64,000 nucleotides of DNA from JACKFB01 sp041389525 (GCA_041389525.1 JAWKRR010000030.1:1-64000), one strand, 5' to 3'; positions 19,565 to 28,963 are shown, counted from the first letter of the stretch. The notes: generated by a model not told the origin, from the letters alone. Numbers and translations are program-made.

Positions 19565-20452
19565 ATGCGACTCAAACACGCCATTCAGACTGTCCTCATC
19601 GGGCTGATCGTGGGATCGGGGTTCGCGGCCGAGGCGGTCGAGGACGGGTTCTACATCGCGCTCGGGATCGGCGGCGCCACCGTGTCGGGGACCGACGGCG
19701 TGCGCTTCGACACCCGGGGGGCCTGCGCCGAGGACGACGGGGGCCCCTACCTGTGGGCGCAGGCCGACTCCCAGGGGGCGCTGCGGTGCGTGTACGCGGC
19801 CGACAACCCGGCGATCGGCGGGGTCAGCGCGCCGGAGGACATCTTCCGGAGCATGTCGTCGACGCGCTTTGGTTCGGGGCTGGCCACCCAGCTTCGCATC
19901 GGCTGGAACATCCGCGGGCACATCTCGCTGGAGCTGGTGGCGATGGGGCACGGCAAGCCTCGGCGCGGCGAGGGCGTGCTGCACGCGGGGGCGCAGTTGC
20001 GCTGGCACCCGGCGGAGCTGGCGCTGGACCACGACGAGCGGCGCTGGGACATCAGCCTGTTTTACGGCGCGGGCTACTCCCTCGGGGCGTACCGGCCCAA
20101 CCCCGGTTTTCAGCGGGAGGTACAGCCAGAAACGCCAGACGCCAGCAAGGGATTCGAGGGATTGCACCACGCGGGCGGGCTTGGCTTGCTCTACCAGATC
20201 ACGCCGCACGTCGCGGTGGGGCTGGACGTGCGCTTCATCTTCCCGCGCTACCTGACCTGGATCGTCGACCGCGGCGAGCAGATCCGGTCGCTGCCGCTAC
20301 GCACGCCGCGCACGGTGGTCTTGGCGCCCACGCTGGAGTTCATCTTCCACATCGGCCGCACCAAGGAGCGCTCCGACCCGCGCGAGTACAGCGGCGGCGG
20401 GCTGCCGGGGGGCGGCGGCGGGCTGGAGGCGGGCGCGGGGTTTCAGCGCTAG
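19565..20452 (+). CDS. Predicted outer-membrane beta-barrel protein
   Basis: ATG 19565 follows the ribosome binding site AAGGGA and gives 295 residues. The signal peptide is MRLKHAIQTVLIGLIVGSG followed by a possible cleavage site after FAAEA. The mature part has alternating amphipathic strands such as FYIALGIGGATVSG, LATQLRIGWNIRGHISLELV, WDISLFYGAGYSLGAY and HVAVGLDVRFIFPRYLTW, typical of outer-membrane beta-barrels. A Gly-rich loop and a Phe-containing end (GAGFQR) close the protein. It ends 4 bp inside the convergent hydrolase gene. Function and substrate are unknown. Confidence 0.72.
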   Translation: MRLKHAIQTVLIGLIVGSGFAAEAVEDGFYIALGIGGATVSGTDGVRFDTRGACAEDDGGPYLWAQADSQGALRCVYAADNPAIGGVSAPEDIFRSMSSTRFGSGLATQLRIGWNIRGHISLELVAMGHGKPRRGEGVLHAGAQLRWHPAELALDHDERRWDISLFYGAGYSLGAYRPNPGFQREVQPETPDASKGFEGLHHAGGLGLLYQITPHVAVGLDVRFIFPRYLTWIVDRGEQIRSLPLRTPRTVVLAPTLEFIFHIGRTKERSDPREYSGGGLPGGGGGLEAGAGFQR

Positions 20453-21576
20453 CGCTGGCCCGAGATGGCGCGGTCGCGCGGGGAGCCTTCGGCGGGGCGC
20501 GCCGGCAGCGGCCGGGAGAGCCAGTCGACGATGTGCGGGTGGACGTCTACGGCGGCGTGGGGCGAGAGGAGCACGTCGGAGTGGCCATACTCGCGCGTCG
20601 AGCCGTGCTCGCGGCTGATGATGCGGTGCTCTTTCTCCACGGACGCGATGCGGGTGTAGGTCTCGTGGGTCGATGCGACCGGCAGCATCCGATCGCCCGC
20701 GGCGGTGATGACCAGCGTGGGCGCCGTGACGGCCTCGAGGCGACGGTCGTAGTCCTCGCCGTCCAGGCCGAAGAGGCGGCCGTGGCCGATCCAGCGCATG
20801 AGCTGGGCGAGGTCGCCGCCGGCCATGTCCTCGATGCCGCCTTCGAGCCAGGCGCGGCGCGCGTGGCGGTCGGTGGTGCGCCAGCGGACGTGGCGGTGCA
20901 GCGCGACGAGGTGGCGGGCGGGGCCGCGCACGCGGGCGAGGCGATCGATGGCGAGGCCCGGGAGGCGCTCGGCGAGGGGGGCCAGGGCGCGGGCGGAGGG
21001 GCCGGCGAGGCGGGTGAGGCGGCCCAGGTGGCCGCGGAAGGTCGCCGGGGTCGCGACCACGACGACGCGCCCGACCTGGCTGGCGCCGGGCCCGCCGCAG
21101 TGCAGCAGAGCCAGCAGCCCGCCGAGGCTGTGGCCCACCAAATCAACCGACGAGGCGCCCGTGTGCGCCGTGATAGCGGCGATGGCGGCTGGGAGATCGT
21201 GGTCGAGCTTGCGATCCAGATCGATCGGCGGCCTGCCCTCCCCGGCGAAGCTGCTGGAGCGGGAACCGCGGAAATCCACGAGCCACGCGTCGATCCCGGC
21301 GGCGTTGAGCAGCGCGGGCAGCGAGGTGGCGGCGTCCACGCCGAAGCCGAGGTGGTTCGCGTTGGCGCCCGGCAAGAGCAGCACGGGTCGCGAGGGCTGG
21401 GCGAGGGGCACGCAGGAGGGGCTGCGAAAGAGCGTCAGGGCGTAGCCGTCCGGCGTCGAGATCTTCATCGTCTCGTAGACGGGTGCGGTCCTGGGCTGCA
21501 GCTTCAACTTCGCGTTCCCTCCGGCGCGGGTGGGAGGTGGAGACTCCCCCCGATCGCCGGATCGCGCAAAGACCAT
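20449..21576 (-). CDS. Alpha/beta-hydrolase fold protein
   Basis: The catalytic triad of an alpha/beta hydrolase is visible: nucleophile elbow GHSLGG, an acid in TAAGDRMLPV, and His in EYGHSDVLLS. An oxyanion-type segment PVLLLPGANANHLGFG lies early in the fold. The arrangement with a long lid between the elbow and the acid resembles lipase or esterase proteins of the acid-lipase and PHA-depolymerase neighbourhood. ATG 21576 comes directly after the stop of the upstream gene, so the two are likely co-transcribed; ATG 21468 (MKISTPDGYALTLF) is a plausible shorter start that fits the fold better. No signal peptide is seen, so it should be cytoplasmic. Confidence 0.82.
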   Translation of the reverse strand: MVFARSGDRGESPPPTRAGGNAKLKLQPRTAPVYETMKISTPDGYALTLFRSPSCVPLAQPSRPVLLLPGANANHLGFGVDAATSLPALLNAAGIDAWLVDFRGSRSSSFAGEGRPPIDLDRKLDHDLPAAIAAITAHTGASSVDLVGHSLGGLLALLHCGGPGASQVGRVVVVATPATFRGHLGRLTRLAGPSARALAPLAERLPGLAIDRLARVRGPARHLVALHRHVRWRTTDRHARRAWLEGGIEDMAGGDLAQLMRWIGHGRLFGLDGEDYDRRLEAVTAPTLVITAAGDRMLPVASTHETYTRIASVEKEHRIISREHGSTREYGHSDVLLSPHAAVDVHPHIVDWLSRPLPARPAEGSPRDRAISGQR

Positions 21577-22167
21577 TTACCGGGCAAGTGCTCGGAAACC
21601 GAAGGAAGTCCAGCGGATCTGAAGGCCGGCTTGGTGAAATCCGGACAGGTCGCCGCCGCCGTGAAAACGCACGCCGGGCCGCACATACGGCACCAGGACG
21701 ATCGCGCCGCGGCCTTCGGCGAGACGCGCCAGAGGAAACGGGACGCCCACGAAGAAGGTCAGGCCGCGGGCGTGGCGGGCGACGTCGGGGTCGCCCTCGC
21801 CGGTGGTGACGCCGTAGCTGCCGCCCAGGCCGAGCATCACGACGTACCAGACCGTCGCCTCCAGGGTGCCGCCGACGCGGGTCGTCGCGCCCTCGGGGTG
21901 GGCGTGCAGGCCGAGGTGCAGGCCGAAGACGCCGTGCAGCCAGCTCACGTCGACGCCGCCGAGGCCGTAGAGGGGGCGACGGCGCATCGAGTCGCCGAGA
22001 TCTTCGCCGAAGGCCAGCCCGCCCGAGACACCGACCGCGATGTCGTGGCGGGGCAGCGGGATGCGGGCGGGCCAGTCGAACTCGGCGTGGGCGGGGCGGA
22101 CCGGGGTCAGGGCGCCCAGGGTGAGCGCCCCGAGGAAGACGATGACGACGCGGGCGCCTCGGATCAC
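21577..22167 (-). CDS. Predicted secreted or outer-membrane small beta-barrel protein
   Basis: The start is GTG 22167, whose last bases form the TGA stop of the upstream AAA/TPR gene (GTGA overlap), which points to translational coupling. A signal peptide (VVIVFLGALTLGALTPVRPAHA) precedes a 170-residue mature part with alternating strands: IAVGVSGGLAFG, GVFGLHLGLHAHPEG, TLEATVWYVVMLGLGGSYGV, AIVLVPYVRPGVRFHGGG. This suits an outer-membrane beta-barrel. The family was not recognised. Confidence 0.65.
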   Translation of the reverse strand: MIRGARVVIVFLGALTLGALTPVRPAHAEFDWPARIPLPRHDIAVGVSGGLAFGEDLGDSMRRRPLYGLGGVDVSWLHGVFGLHLGLHAHPEGATTRVGGTLEATVWYVVMLGLGGSYGVTTGEGDPDVARHARGLTFFVGVPFPLARLAEGRGAIVLVPYVRPGVRFHGGGDLSGFHQAGLQIRWTSFGFRALAR

Positions 22168-24914
22168 GTCCCGCCGACCGCGTTCGCGTGGGTCGGGAGG
22201 CGGGCGCGCATGGAGAGCGCGGCCTCGCGCTCGGCTTCGGCTTCGGCGGCGCGGTCGGGGTCGGCGTCGAGCAAGGCCGCGAGGTTTTCGCGGGAGATGG
22301 CGGCCTCTAGGGCGTAGCCGGCCTCCTCGAAGGACGCGATGGCGCGGCGGTAGGCGCTCTCGGCCCGCGCGAGGGCGTCGGGGTCCGCGGTGGCCCCGCC
22401 GGCGAGTCGGGCGCGCGCCAGGTCGCCCTCAGTGCGGTCGATGAGGGCGTCGAGGCGCGGGAACCCAAGCCCGGCGGCCTCGGTGCGGGCCTCGGCGAGG
22501 TGGGCGTCGGCCTCGTCGTGGGCGCCAGCCCGGGCCGCGAGATCCGCGAGGTTTCGCAAGGCGTCTACGAGGATCCGGGGCTGCTCGGCGTGGCGTGACA
22601 GCGTGACGGCCCGCTCAAGCTGCTCGCGGGCCTCGTCGTGGCGGCCCAGGCTGGCCAGGGTCTCGCCCAGGTTGTCGGCCAGGGTCGCCTCGGTGGCGCG
22701 ATCGACGCGCTCCTGGGCCAGCTCCAGCGCCTCGCGCCACACGGTGACGGCAGACTCTGCCTCATCGCGGGCGAGGTGCACGACGCCCAACGTGGTCAGG
22801 GTCTTCGCGATACCGGCGCGGTCGTCGAGGCGCCGGCGCAGGTCCAGGGCGTCGCTCAGGTACTCGTCGGCCAGGGCCAGATTCCCTCGGTCGTAGTGCA
22901 GCGCGCCGATGGAGTGGAGGCTGTCGGCCAGGCCGCGGCGGTCGCGCAGGGCGCGGTAGACGTCTTCGCTCTTGCGATAGCAGCGCAGGGCCTGCTCGAA
23001 AGAGCCGCGCAGCCAGAAGAGGCGGCCCATGTCCAAGGAGGCCTGCGCGGTGCCCAGCTTGTCCTCGACGGCCTGAAAGAGGCGCAGCGCCTGCAAGAGG
23101 TGGCCGTAGGCGCGGTCAAGCTCACCGCGAAACGACTCGACGCGGCCGAGGCGCGCGAGGGCCATGGCGCCGTGGCCGCGATGCCGCAGCCGCCACGCCA
23201 GGGTCAGGAGGTCCTGGAAGCGCTCCTGGGCGCCGTCCAGGTCGCCTGCCAGCGCCAGCGCGTCGCCCAGCTCCAGGTTCAACCGGAGGCGCGTCTCGAG
23301 ATCGTCAGCTTCGACGAGGGTCTGCGCCTCTTCGAGCAGGCGGCGCGCCTCCGCGTGGTGGTGCTCTGTGGCGGCTCGCCCGGCGGCGCGCAGCAGGAAC
23401 CGCGCGGCGTCACCAGGGGCTCCGGACGCCTCCGCGTGCCGCGCCAGATCGACGAGGTGCTCGTCCACCCGTGCGCCCGCATGCACCTGCAGCCACTGGC
23501 GCAGCACCCGGTGGTACCGCTCCTGGGTCGTGCCCGGCAGGATGCTCGTGGCGACGGACCAGTGAACCGGCGAGCGAAAACCCCAGCATTCTTCTCCGTG
23601 GAGGCGGCTGGTGCGGCGCTCGACGAAGCGCAGGTGGGCCAGGGTCTCCAGGCTCTCTCGAATCCCCGCGGGGACGCGGTCGGCCTGGATCGCGCCCGGC
23701 TCGGTGTCGCCGTCCGCGTCCAGGCGCTCCAGGGAGACCAGCGCCCCAAGCCAGAACTCGGCGCCGACGACCGCCGCGCGGGCGAGGGTCTGGCGCACGG
23801 GGGCCGACATGCGCCCGATCTGCGCAAGCACCACGCCCTCGAGATTATCAGGGATATCCAGGTCCCACGCGACGCCCTCGTCCAGCGTGAAGCGGCCGTC
23901 CACCGCGGTCACGGCGCCCGCCTCGCGCAGATAGCGGACAATCGACTTCAGCGCGTAGGGGTTGCCCGCCGCGCGGTCCAGGATGCGCCGCGTCAGGGCC
24001 TTCGGGACGGCGCCAAGCCCGGCCAGGTAGCACGCCAGCATCTTCTCGGCGTCGCCACTGCCCAGCGCGTCGAGCCGGGTCGACGGGAAGCGCTCCCAGC
24101 CCGGGATGATGTCGGTCAGCTCAGGCGAACCCGTGAGCACCAGCATCAGCGGGCGGCTCTTCACCGTGGCCTCGACCGCGCCCGCCAGGGCCAAGCTGCG
24201 CGCGCTGGCGCTGTTGGCGTGGTCGACGATGATGAGGATCGGCCGCGCGACCGAGATCGCCGCGAGCAGACGTGCCAGCGCCGCCGTGCCGCGACCGACC
24301 AGCGCCTCGTGGTCGACGCCGGGGCCAGGCGCAGGCTTGCCGTCGACCTCCCAATCCAAGAGCCACGCGATCGGGCCCGCGATCTCCACGGCGTCGGCGG
24401 CGTCCTCAGGCAATGCCTCGCGCACCGCGGCCATCAAGCGCGCGCCCGCCTCGACCCCGTCCGCGTCGCCGGGCACCTCCAGCGCCGCCCGAACGATCGC
24501 GTCCCACATCCGGAACGGCCCGCCGCGAGCCGGGCAGCGGGCCCGCACCACGCGGACGTCGGGCTCGCGCTCGCGAGCGGCCGCGATGAACGCGGTGGCG
24601 ACACGGGATTTCCCCATGCCCGACTCCGACACCAGCAGGTGTATCCGCGCCTTCCAGGTGCTGATCACCTCTTCGAATCCGGTCATCAGATCGCGAACGG
24701 CCCGATCTCGGCCGATCAGCGGGTTCTCGAGGTCCCGCGGATTCCACGGAAAAGGCGGCCAGGCGGGTCCCGGGGCGCCGCCCGAGTGTTGCTCGTCCTC
24801 CAGCTCGAAGGCGCCGCGCGTGCCCAGCCCCGAGCGGACCGGCAAGAGCGCGAGGCACTGCTCACAGAACGGGAAATCCGAGAGGTTCTGGTGGCTGCAC
24901 GAGGGACAATTCAT
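22164..24914 (-). CDS. Zinc-ribbon AAA-type ATPase with C-terminal TPR array
   Basis: The start is ATG 24914, giving 916 residues. It opens with a zinc ribbon (Cys 3, 6, 17 and 20 in CPSCSHQN...FCEQC). A STAND/AAA ATPase domain follows, with Walker A SESGMGKS at about 96-103 and a Walker B strand ILIIVDHAN. A winged-helix-like region and at least eight TPR units (for example AMALARLGRVESFRGELDRA, AQASLDMGRLFWLRGSFEQA, AKTLTTLGVVHLARDEAESA) fill the second half. Such proteins resemble the regulatory half of LuxR/MalT or kinase-linked AAA modules, but no DNA-binding or kinase domain is attached. It forms an operon with the beta-barrel and hydrolase genes downstream and follows another zinc-ribbon gene. 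Confidence 0.8.
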   Translation of the reverse strand: MNCPSCSHQNLSDFPFCEQCLALLPVRSGLGTRGAFELEDEQHSGGAPGPAWPPFPWNPRDLENPLIGRDRAVRDLMTGFEEVISTWKARIHLLVSESGMGKSRVATAFIAAAREREPDVRVVRARCPARGGPFRMWDAIVRAALEVPGDADGVEAGARLMAAVREALPEDAADAVEIAGPIAWLLDWEVDGKPAPGPGVDHEALVGRGTAALARLLAAISVARPILIIVDHANSASARSLALAGAVEATVKSRPLMLVLTGSPELTDIIPGWERFPSTRLDALGSGDAEKMLACYLAGLGAVPKALTRRILDRAAGNPYALKSIVRYLREAGAVTAVDGRFTLDEGVAWDLDIPDNLEGVVLAQIGRMSAPVRQTLARAAVVGAEFWLGALVSLERLDADGDTEPGAIQADRVPAGIRESLETLAHLRFVERRTSRLHGEECWGFRSPVHWSVATSILPGTTQERYHRVLRQWLQVHAGARVDEHLVDLARHAEASGAPGDAARFLLRAAGRAATEHHHAEARRLLEEAQTLVEADDLETRLRLNLELGDALALAGDLDGAQERFQDLLTLAWRLRHRGHGAMALARLGRVESFRGELDRAYGHLLQALRLFQAVEDKLGTAQASLDMGRLFWLRGSFEQALRCYRKSEDVYRALRDRRGLADSLHSIGALHYDRGNLALADEYLSDALDLRRRLDDRAGIAKTLTTLGVVHLARDEAESAVTVWREALELAQERVDRATEATLADNLGETLASLGRHDEAREQLERAVTLSRHAEQPRILVDALRNLADLAARAGAHDEADAHLAEARTEAAGLGFPRLDALIDRTEGDLARARLAGGATADPDALARAESAYRRAIASFEEAGYALEAAISRENLAALLDADPDRAAEAEAEREAALSMRARLPTHANAVGGT

Positions 24915-24975
24915 TGCAGGGCTCCGGCCTGCGCGGAGCGACCGGTCCCGGAACGGTCCGCGCGAGGGGCGGCGT

Positions 24976-26928
24976 TCAACGCGAGAAGTAGAGCAGCGCC
25001 GCCAGGACGACGAGGCCGAGCACGACGCCCACGCCGACGTAGACGCCGGACTGATCGCGCTCGCGGCCTTGGGCGCGGCGGAATCCCTTGCGCGTCGCGT
25101 CGACGTAGGTGGTCGTCCCCGGCCGGAGATTCTGCGAGATGGGCCCGGACTTCGGGCCGCCGCCGAAGGCCCGCGAGGGTGCGAGGGCTTCGGCTCGCAT
25201 CGCGGCTTGGGACGGCGGAGGCCGGGTCGCCGAGCGCTCGCCGGGACGGGTCGGCGCGTGGGGAGGCGGCGACGCGGCCGCCTGAGGCTTCTCGGCGGGG
25301 GCTCGCTGCGCTTGAACTGGCGCGGCTGTAGCCGTGACGGTCTCGGGCTCGACCGCGGCCACGACGCGCGTCGCTTCGGGGTCTTCGGCGGCCGCGGGAG
25401 CTGACGCCGGCTGAGATGCCGCCTCCGCCTCGGCCTTGGCCGCCGCGGCGCGCTTTCGGCGTTTGCGCCTCGAGCCAGGCTTCTTCTGGTCCTTTCGCGA
25501 GTCGGCGGCGGCCTCGACGGCCTCCGACTCCTCGGTGTCCGGTTCGCCACCGCCGGTGTCGTCGTCGCCGTGGTCGTCGTCGTCGAGGTCCTCGGCGGCC
25601 TCGGCGGCTGCCGACCGCGCCTCGATGACCGTCTTGGCGTCGTCTACGGCCGCCTCCGCTTCAGCTCCAGCGAGCTCCGCCGCCACCGTGGGCCGCGCGG
25701 CCATCACGGTGGGCGCGTCGTTGTCGACCTCGTCATCGGCCCCCATGGCCGCGATGGCGACCGTGGGCTCGTCCACGGCGTCGACCGCCGCCTGGATCAT
25801 GACGGTGGCGTCGTCGCTCGCTGCCGCGGGGGCTGCATTCGCCGGCTGGCTGGCCGCGACGGCTCGGTCCTCGGGCTCGTCGGAGTCGTCGGAATCGAAG
25901 TCCCCGACCCCGTCCTCGTCGTCGTCATCGGACATCCCAAAGGACGCCAGCGCCGCGGTGAAGTCCTCGACCCGCAGCATCGCGGTCGCCTCGTCGATGG
26001 GCGGGGCCGCGACCTCGTGGCCCTCCGCCGCGAGTGAAGCCAGCCCGCCCGCTTCGGACTGCGGCGCCCCCTCGTTCGCAGCGCCCCGACCGGCCGGCGC
26101 GACCGCCGCCGCGAGGGCCTCGGCCGCTGCCTCCGCGAGGGCCGCAGCCACAGGATCCTTCTCTTCGCCCGTCGCCACCGTGGGCGCCAACGGGTCGCTC
26201 AGCGCCGGCTCGAGCGCCGCGGCGGCCGCAGCCAGCGCCTCTCGCTCCCGCGCCTCGTCGATCTCGCCCCACGCGCGGGTCACCGGCGCGTCGCCCGGGC
26301 CGCCCTCCCCCACCGGCGTCAGCGCGGGGTCCCCGCCGCCCTCGTCGGACTGGCTCCCGGGGTGCCACGCGCTGGTCCGCGGCCCCGCCTCGTCGGCCGC
26401 AGGCCCCGGCTCCGAGTGGCGCGCCAACAGGTCCGCGACGGACTCGGTGGGCTCCTTCGACTCGCTCTCCGCGGCCCGCCGCACGCTCGGGGCGTGAGTG
26501 CCCGTTAACCGGGACGGCGGCGGCGGCGGCGCGGGCGGTCGCATCGAGGTGCTGCCCAGCGTGCGCTGCCCACCGCCACGCGTGCGCGCCGCCACGTCCG
26601 AGGAGCTACCCACCGGCGAGCTGCGCCCCGCGCGGTCTCGCCGCGAGCTGTCCAGCGCGTCGTCGAGGACCTTGCCGCCCGGCGCCGGCGTGAATCGCCC
26701 GAGCGCCCCGTGCGCATTCGGCGCGGTCTTCTTACGCTGCTGTGCAGCATCCAGGCTGTCGGACGCGGCTTGGCCCCGCCCTGAGGTCGTACTGCGATAG
26801 CGGTCGTAATCCCGCTGCAGGTCGGACGTCAGGTCGAATCCACATTCTGCGCAGCGCACGTCACGCAGGCCGCCTTCGCGACCACATCGGACACACACGC
26901 GCACCGCTTCGCTGGTTCGGTCGGCCAT
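24976..26928 (-). CDS. Zinc-ribbon, low-complexity, tail-anchored membrane protein
   Basis: The 650-residue protein starts with a zinc ribbon (Cys 12, 15, 26 and 29: CVRCGREGG...CAECG). A very long disordered region rich in Ala, Glu, Asp and Pro follows, and the chain ends in a single transmembrane helix (VYVGVGVVLGLVVLAALLYF, about 627-646) with only two residues beyond. The disordered part repeats short acidic-Thr motifs: DDATVMIQA, DEPTVAIAA, NDAPTVMAA and DDAKTVIEA. These look like phosphothreonine/FHA docking sites, which is inference. The gene lies 61 bp upstream of the zinc-ribbon ATPase and is probably in the same transcription unit. Confidence 0.68.
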   Translation of the reverse strand: MADRTSEAVRVCVRCGREGGLRDVRCAECGFDLTSDLQRDYDRYRSTTSGRGQAASDSLDAAQQRKKTAPNAHGALGRFTPAPGGKVLDDALDSSRRDRAGRSSPVGSSSDVAARTRGGGQRTLGSTSMRPPAPPPPPSRLTGTHAPSVRRAAESESKEPTESVADLLARHSEPGPAADEAGPRTSAWHPGSQSDEGGGDPALTPVGEGGPGDAPVTRAWGEIDEAREREALAAAAAALEPALSDPLAPTVATGEEKDPVAAALAEAAAEALAAAVAPAGRGAANEGAPQSEAGGLASLAAEGHEVAAPPIDEATAMLRVEDFTAALASFGMSDDDDEDGVGDFDSDDSDEPEDRAVAASQPANAAPAAASDDATVMIQAAVDAVDEPTVAIAAMGADDEVDNDAPTVMAARPTVAAELAGAEAEAAVDDAKTVIEARSAAAEAAEDLDDDDHGDDDTGGGEPDTEESEAVEAAADSRKDQKKPGSRRKRRKRAAAAKAEAEAASQPASAPAAAEDPEATRVVAAVEPETVTATAAPVQAQRAPAEKPQAAASPPPHAPTRPGERSATRPPPSQAAMRAEALAPSRAFGGGPKSGPISQNLRPGTTTYVDATRKGFRRAQGRERDQSGVYVGVGVVLGLVVLAALLYFSR

Positions 26929-27038
26929 CGTCGGCGCATCCTAGCAGCGGCAAACCGGGTTCGCCAGTCAGGTTGACGCAGAATAGACGGGCATTCCCTC
27001 GCGGCGTCACGGCCGGCGAGCCGCAGCGTTCAGCGAGG

Positions 27039-27932
27039 TCAGGGCGTGTAGCTGAGGACGATGACCTCGGCGACCGCCTGCCGACTGCCGCCATCGCGTG
27101 AGATTGCGCGCGGCGCGAAGACCTGGTCGCAGCGGAAGTCCGCGTACAGCTCGCGCACTAGCGGCGTGTCGCTGTTGGACAGCATGCAGTTCACGCCGCG
27201 GCGCGCGAGGGCGGCGTAGACTTCTGCAAGATGTGCTTGGTCTTTCTCGGAGAAATCGCCGCTGGCGTAGCTCGTGAAGTTCGCGGTCGGCGAGAGCGGC
27301 TGGTACGGCGGGTCGAAGTACACGAAGTCGCCTGGGCGGGCTTCGTCGAGGACCCAGCTGAAGTCAGCCTGGCGGATGTCGGTCGAGGCCAGCAGCGCCG
27401 ACACCGCGCGCAGGCGCTCGGGCTGGCAGATGACCGGGTCCTGGTAGCGCCCCATCGGCACGTTGAACTGCCCGCGCCGATTCACGCGGTAGAGCCCGTT
27501 GAAGCAGGTGCGGTTCAGGTAGATCGTGCGCGAGGCGCGCTGCACCGGCGTGAGCGTGTTGGGGTCGGTCGCCCGCATCGCATAGTAGTAGGTGCGCTCG
27601 TAGCGGTGCCGCTGGAGGTCGTCGATGAGCGCCTCGACCTGGTCGCGCGTGACCTGGTAGAGATTCACCAGCTCGCCGTTGACGTCGCTGATGCGAGCGA
27701 TCTCGGGCTGTAGCTGGAAGAAGAGCGCGCCGCCCCCGAAGAAGGGCTCGAAGTACCGATCGTATCGCGCCGGCAGGCGGGAACACAGGTCGGCCATGAT
27801 GCGGCGCTTCCCGCCCGCCCACTTGACGATGGGCTGCGCGGCCTCGACGGAGGGCGCGGAGGGGCGCGGCGCGGACGACGATGTGGAGGCCGCGTCCTCT
27901 TGGGATCGCGACACGAGCGAACGAATCGACAT
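27039..27932 (-). CDS. dam: Dam-type DNA adenine methyltransferase
   Basis: The protein is a class D12 N6-adenine methyltransferase. Motifs in order are KWAGGKRR (SAM-binding start), FEPFFGGGALFF (motif I), LNRTCFNGLYRVNRRGQFNVP and the catalytic DPPY in YFDPPYQPL; CMLSNSDTPLVREL follows. The family usually methylates GATC or a related site. No restriction endonuclease gene is next to it, so it appears to be an orphan methylase. The first 30 residues are Ser/Ala-rich and not part of the domain; the true start could be further in. Confidence 0.92.
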   Translation of the reverse strand: MSIRSLVSRSQEDAASTSSSAPRPSAPSVEAAQPIVKWAGGKRRIMADLCSRLPARYDRYFEPFFGGGALFFQLQPEIARISDVNGELVNLYQVTRDQVEALIDDLQRHRYERTYYYAMRATDPNTLTPVQRASRTIYLNRTCFNGLYRVNRRGQFNVPMGRYQDPVICQPERLRAVSALLASTDIRQADFSWVLDEARPGDFVYFDPPYQPLSPTANFTSYASGDFSEKDQAHLAEVYAALARRGVNCMLSNSDTPLVRELYADFRCDQVFAPRAISRDGGSRQAVAEVIVLSYTP

Positions 27933-28074
27933 GGACTGCCTCGGGGCGCACGACGGCCTTGCGCCGGACGCAGTGGTCCGCCGAGGCGCGTGGTCTCTGG
28001 CAGCCCGGTCAGCTGCCCGGGCCGCGATGGTTCGGTCGCGACGGGGGGAGTCTCAGGGGCGCATGGACCATCGT

Positions 28075-28128
28075 CAAAAAAAGGCGGGTGCGTGCCCTCG
28101 AAAACCCTGATGGCGACTGGGTTTTTCG
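28075..28128 (-). terminator. Possible weak terminator of the MerB-like gene
   Basis: An inverted repeat (CGAAAACCC at 28099-28107 against GGGTTTTTCG at 28119-28128, one bulged base) lies just after the stop. On the minus strand a run of seven T follows, but about 15 nt beyond the stem, which is not the classical spacing. Confidence 0.35.
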
Positions 28129-28129
28129 G

Positions 28130-28834
28130 CTATCCGCTGATGAGGGCGAACCGGGCCTCGCCGACCGCGTTGGCGAGGCCGGCGCCGATGAGCAGCATGA
28201 GGTCCGCGGGGATGGGCATGCCCGGGGGATCGCCCTGGGCCTCGGTCCACGCGTTGAGGCAGGTGTCGCCGCAGAAAAGTGGCGAGCGCGCGCTGACGGC
28301 TGGGATGGGTTCGCTGCCGTCCCACTGCGACTGAAACGCTGCGACGCCGGTCGGGTTGAGCTCGACGACGGCCTCGTCTTCCACGCGCAGGGTGATGGCG
28401 GTCTGGCAGACCGGGCAGCTTGAGAAGGCGTCGACCGGGCGCGCCAGGGCGGTGCTGAGGCCGAGGAGGTCCAGGCCACCCCAGCAGAAGAGGTTCACGC
28501 CGCTGCCGAGGTGGGCGCGATGGGGCGTGCGGGCGATGGAGATGCAGCCCAGAAACCCTGTGAACGACTTCCGGTCGGGGCTCATCTCGACCAGGCGCAG
28601 CCGCAGGAGATCGGCCATGGCCTTGGCGAGGTTCTGCAGGTTCTCGCCGCCTTCGACGAGCTGGGACAGGACCTTCTGCGGAGGCGGCAGCCAACCGCGC
28701 TCCGCGAGGGAGCGGGCGAGGACGTTGAGCAGGTGGCGGGCGGGCTCGGAGAGCTCCGCGTCGAGCCCTTTCCAGAACTCCAAGAGCGGGCGCTCGCCGG
28801 CAGGCGTGACCTGGATGAGGGGGATGTCTGCCAA
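28130..28834 (-). CDS. MerB (alkylmercury lyase)-like protein lacking the catalytic Cys
   Basis: I start at TTG 28834 because GGAGG lies five bases upstream; this gives 234 residues. The N-terminal half is helical and winged-helix-like. The C-terminal half aligns by eye with organomercurial lyase MerB. NLFCWGGLDLL corresponds to MerB RLYAWCALDTL, VDAFSSCPVCQTAITLRV to its SSHCAATG region, and SPLFCGDTCLNAW to its FCCHVHFF region. The position of MerB Cys96 is Gly 119, while the Asp99 equivalent (Asp 122) is kept. Cys 140/143 and 188/192 could form a metal site instead. No other mer gene is present. The protein is probably not a mercury lyase; its real role is unknown. Confidence 0.65.
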   Translation of the reverse strand: MADIPLIQVTPAGERPLLEFWKGLDAELSEPARHLLNVLARSLAERGWLPPPQKVLSQLVEGGENLQNLAKAMADLLRLRLVEMSPDRKSFTGFLGCISIARTPHRAHLGSGVNLFCWGGLDLLGLSTALARPVDAFSSCPVCQTAITLRVEDEAVVELNPTGVAAFQSQWDGSEPIPAVSARSPLFCGDTCLNAWTEAQGDPPGMPIPADLMLLIGAGLANAVGEARFALISG

Positions 28835-28963
28835 AGGGGCCTCCGGTGCCAAATCGGCGCCGGTTGTACCGACCGCACCCAGGCGGCGCAAGGATAGTGC
28901 CCGCCCGGGGCTTGTCTCGGGCTGCCGGTCGGCCTATCCCACGGGGCCCACCGGGAGACGCGA

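Noticed and set aside
22638..25331. Long plus-strand open frame opposite the AAA/TPR gene
   Set aside because: The minus strand carries clear zinc-ribbon, Walker and TPR motifs; the opposite translation has none.
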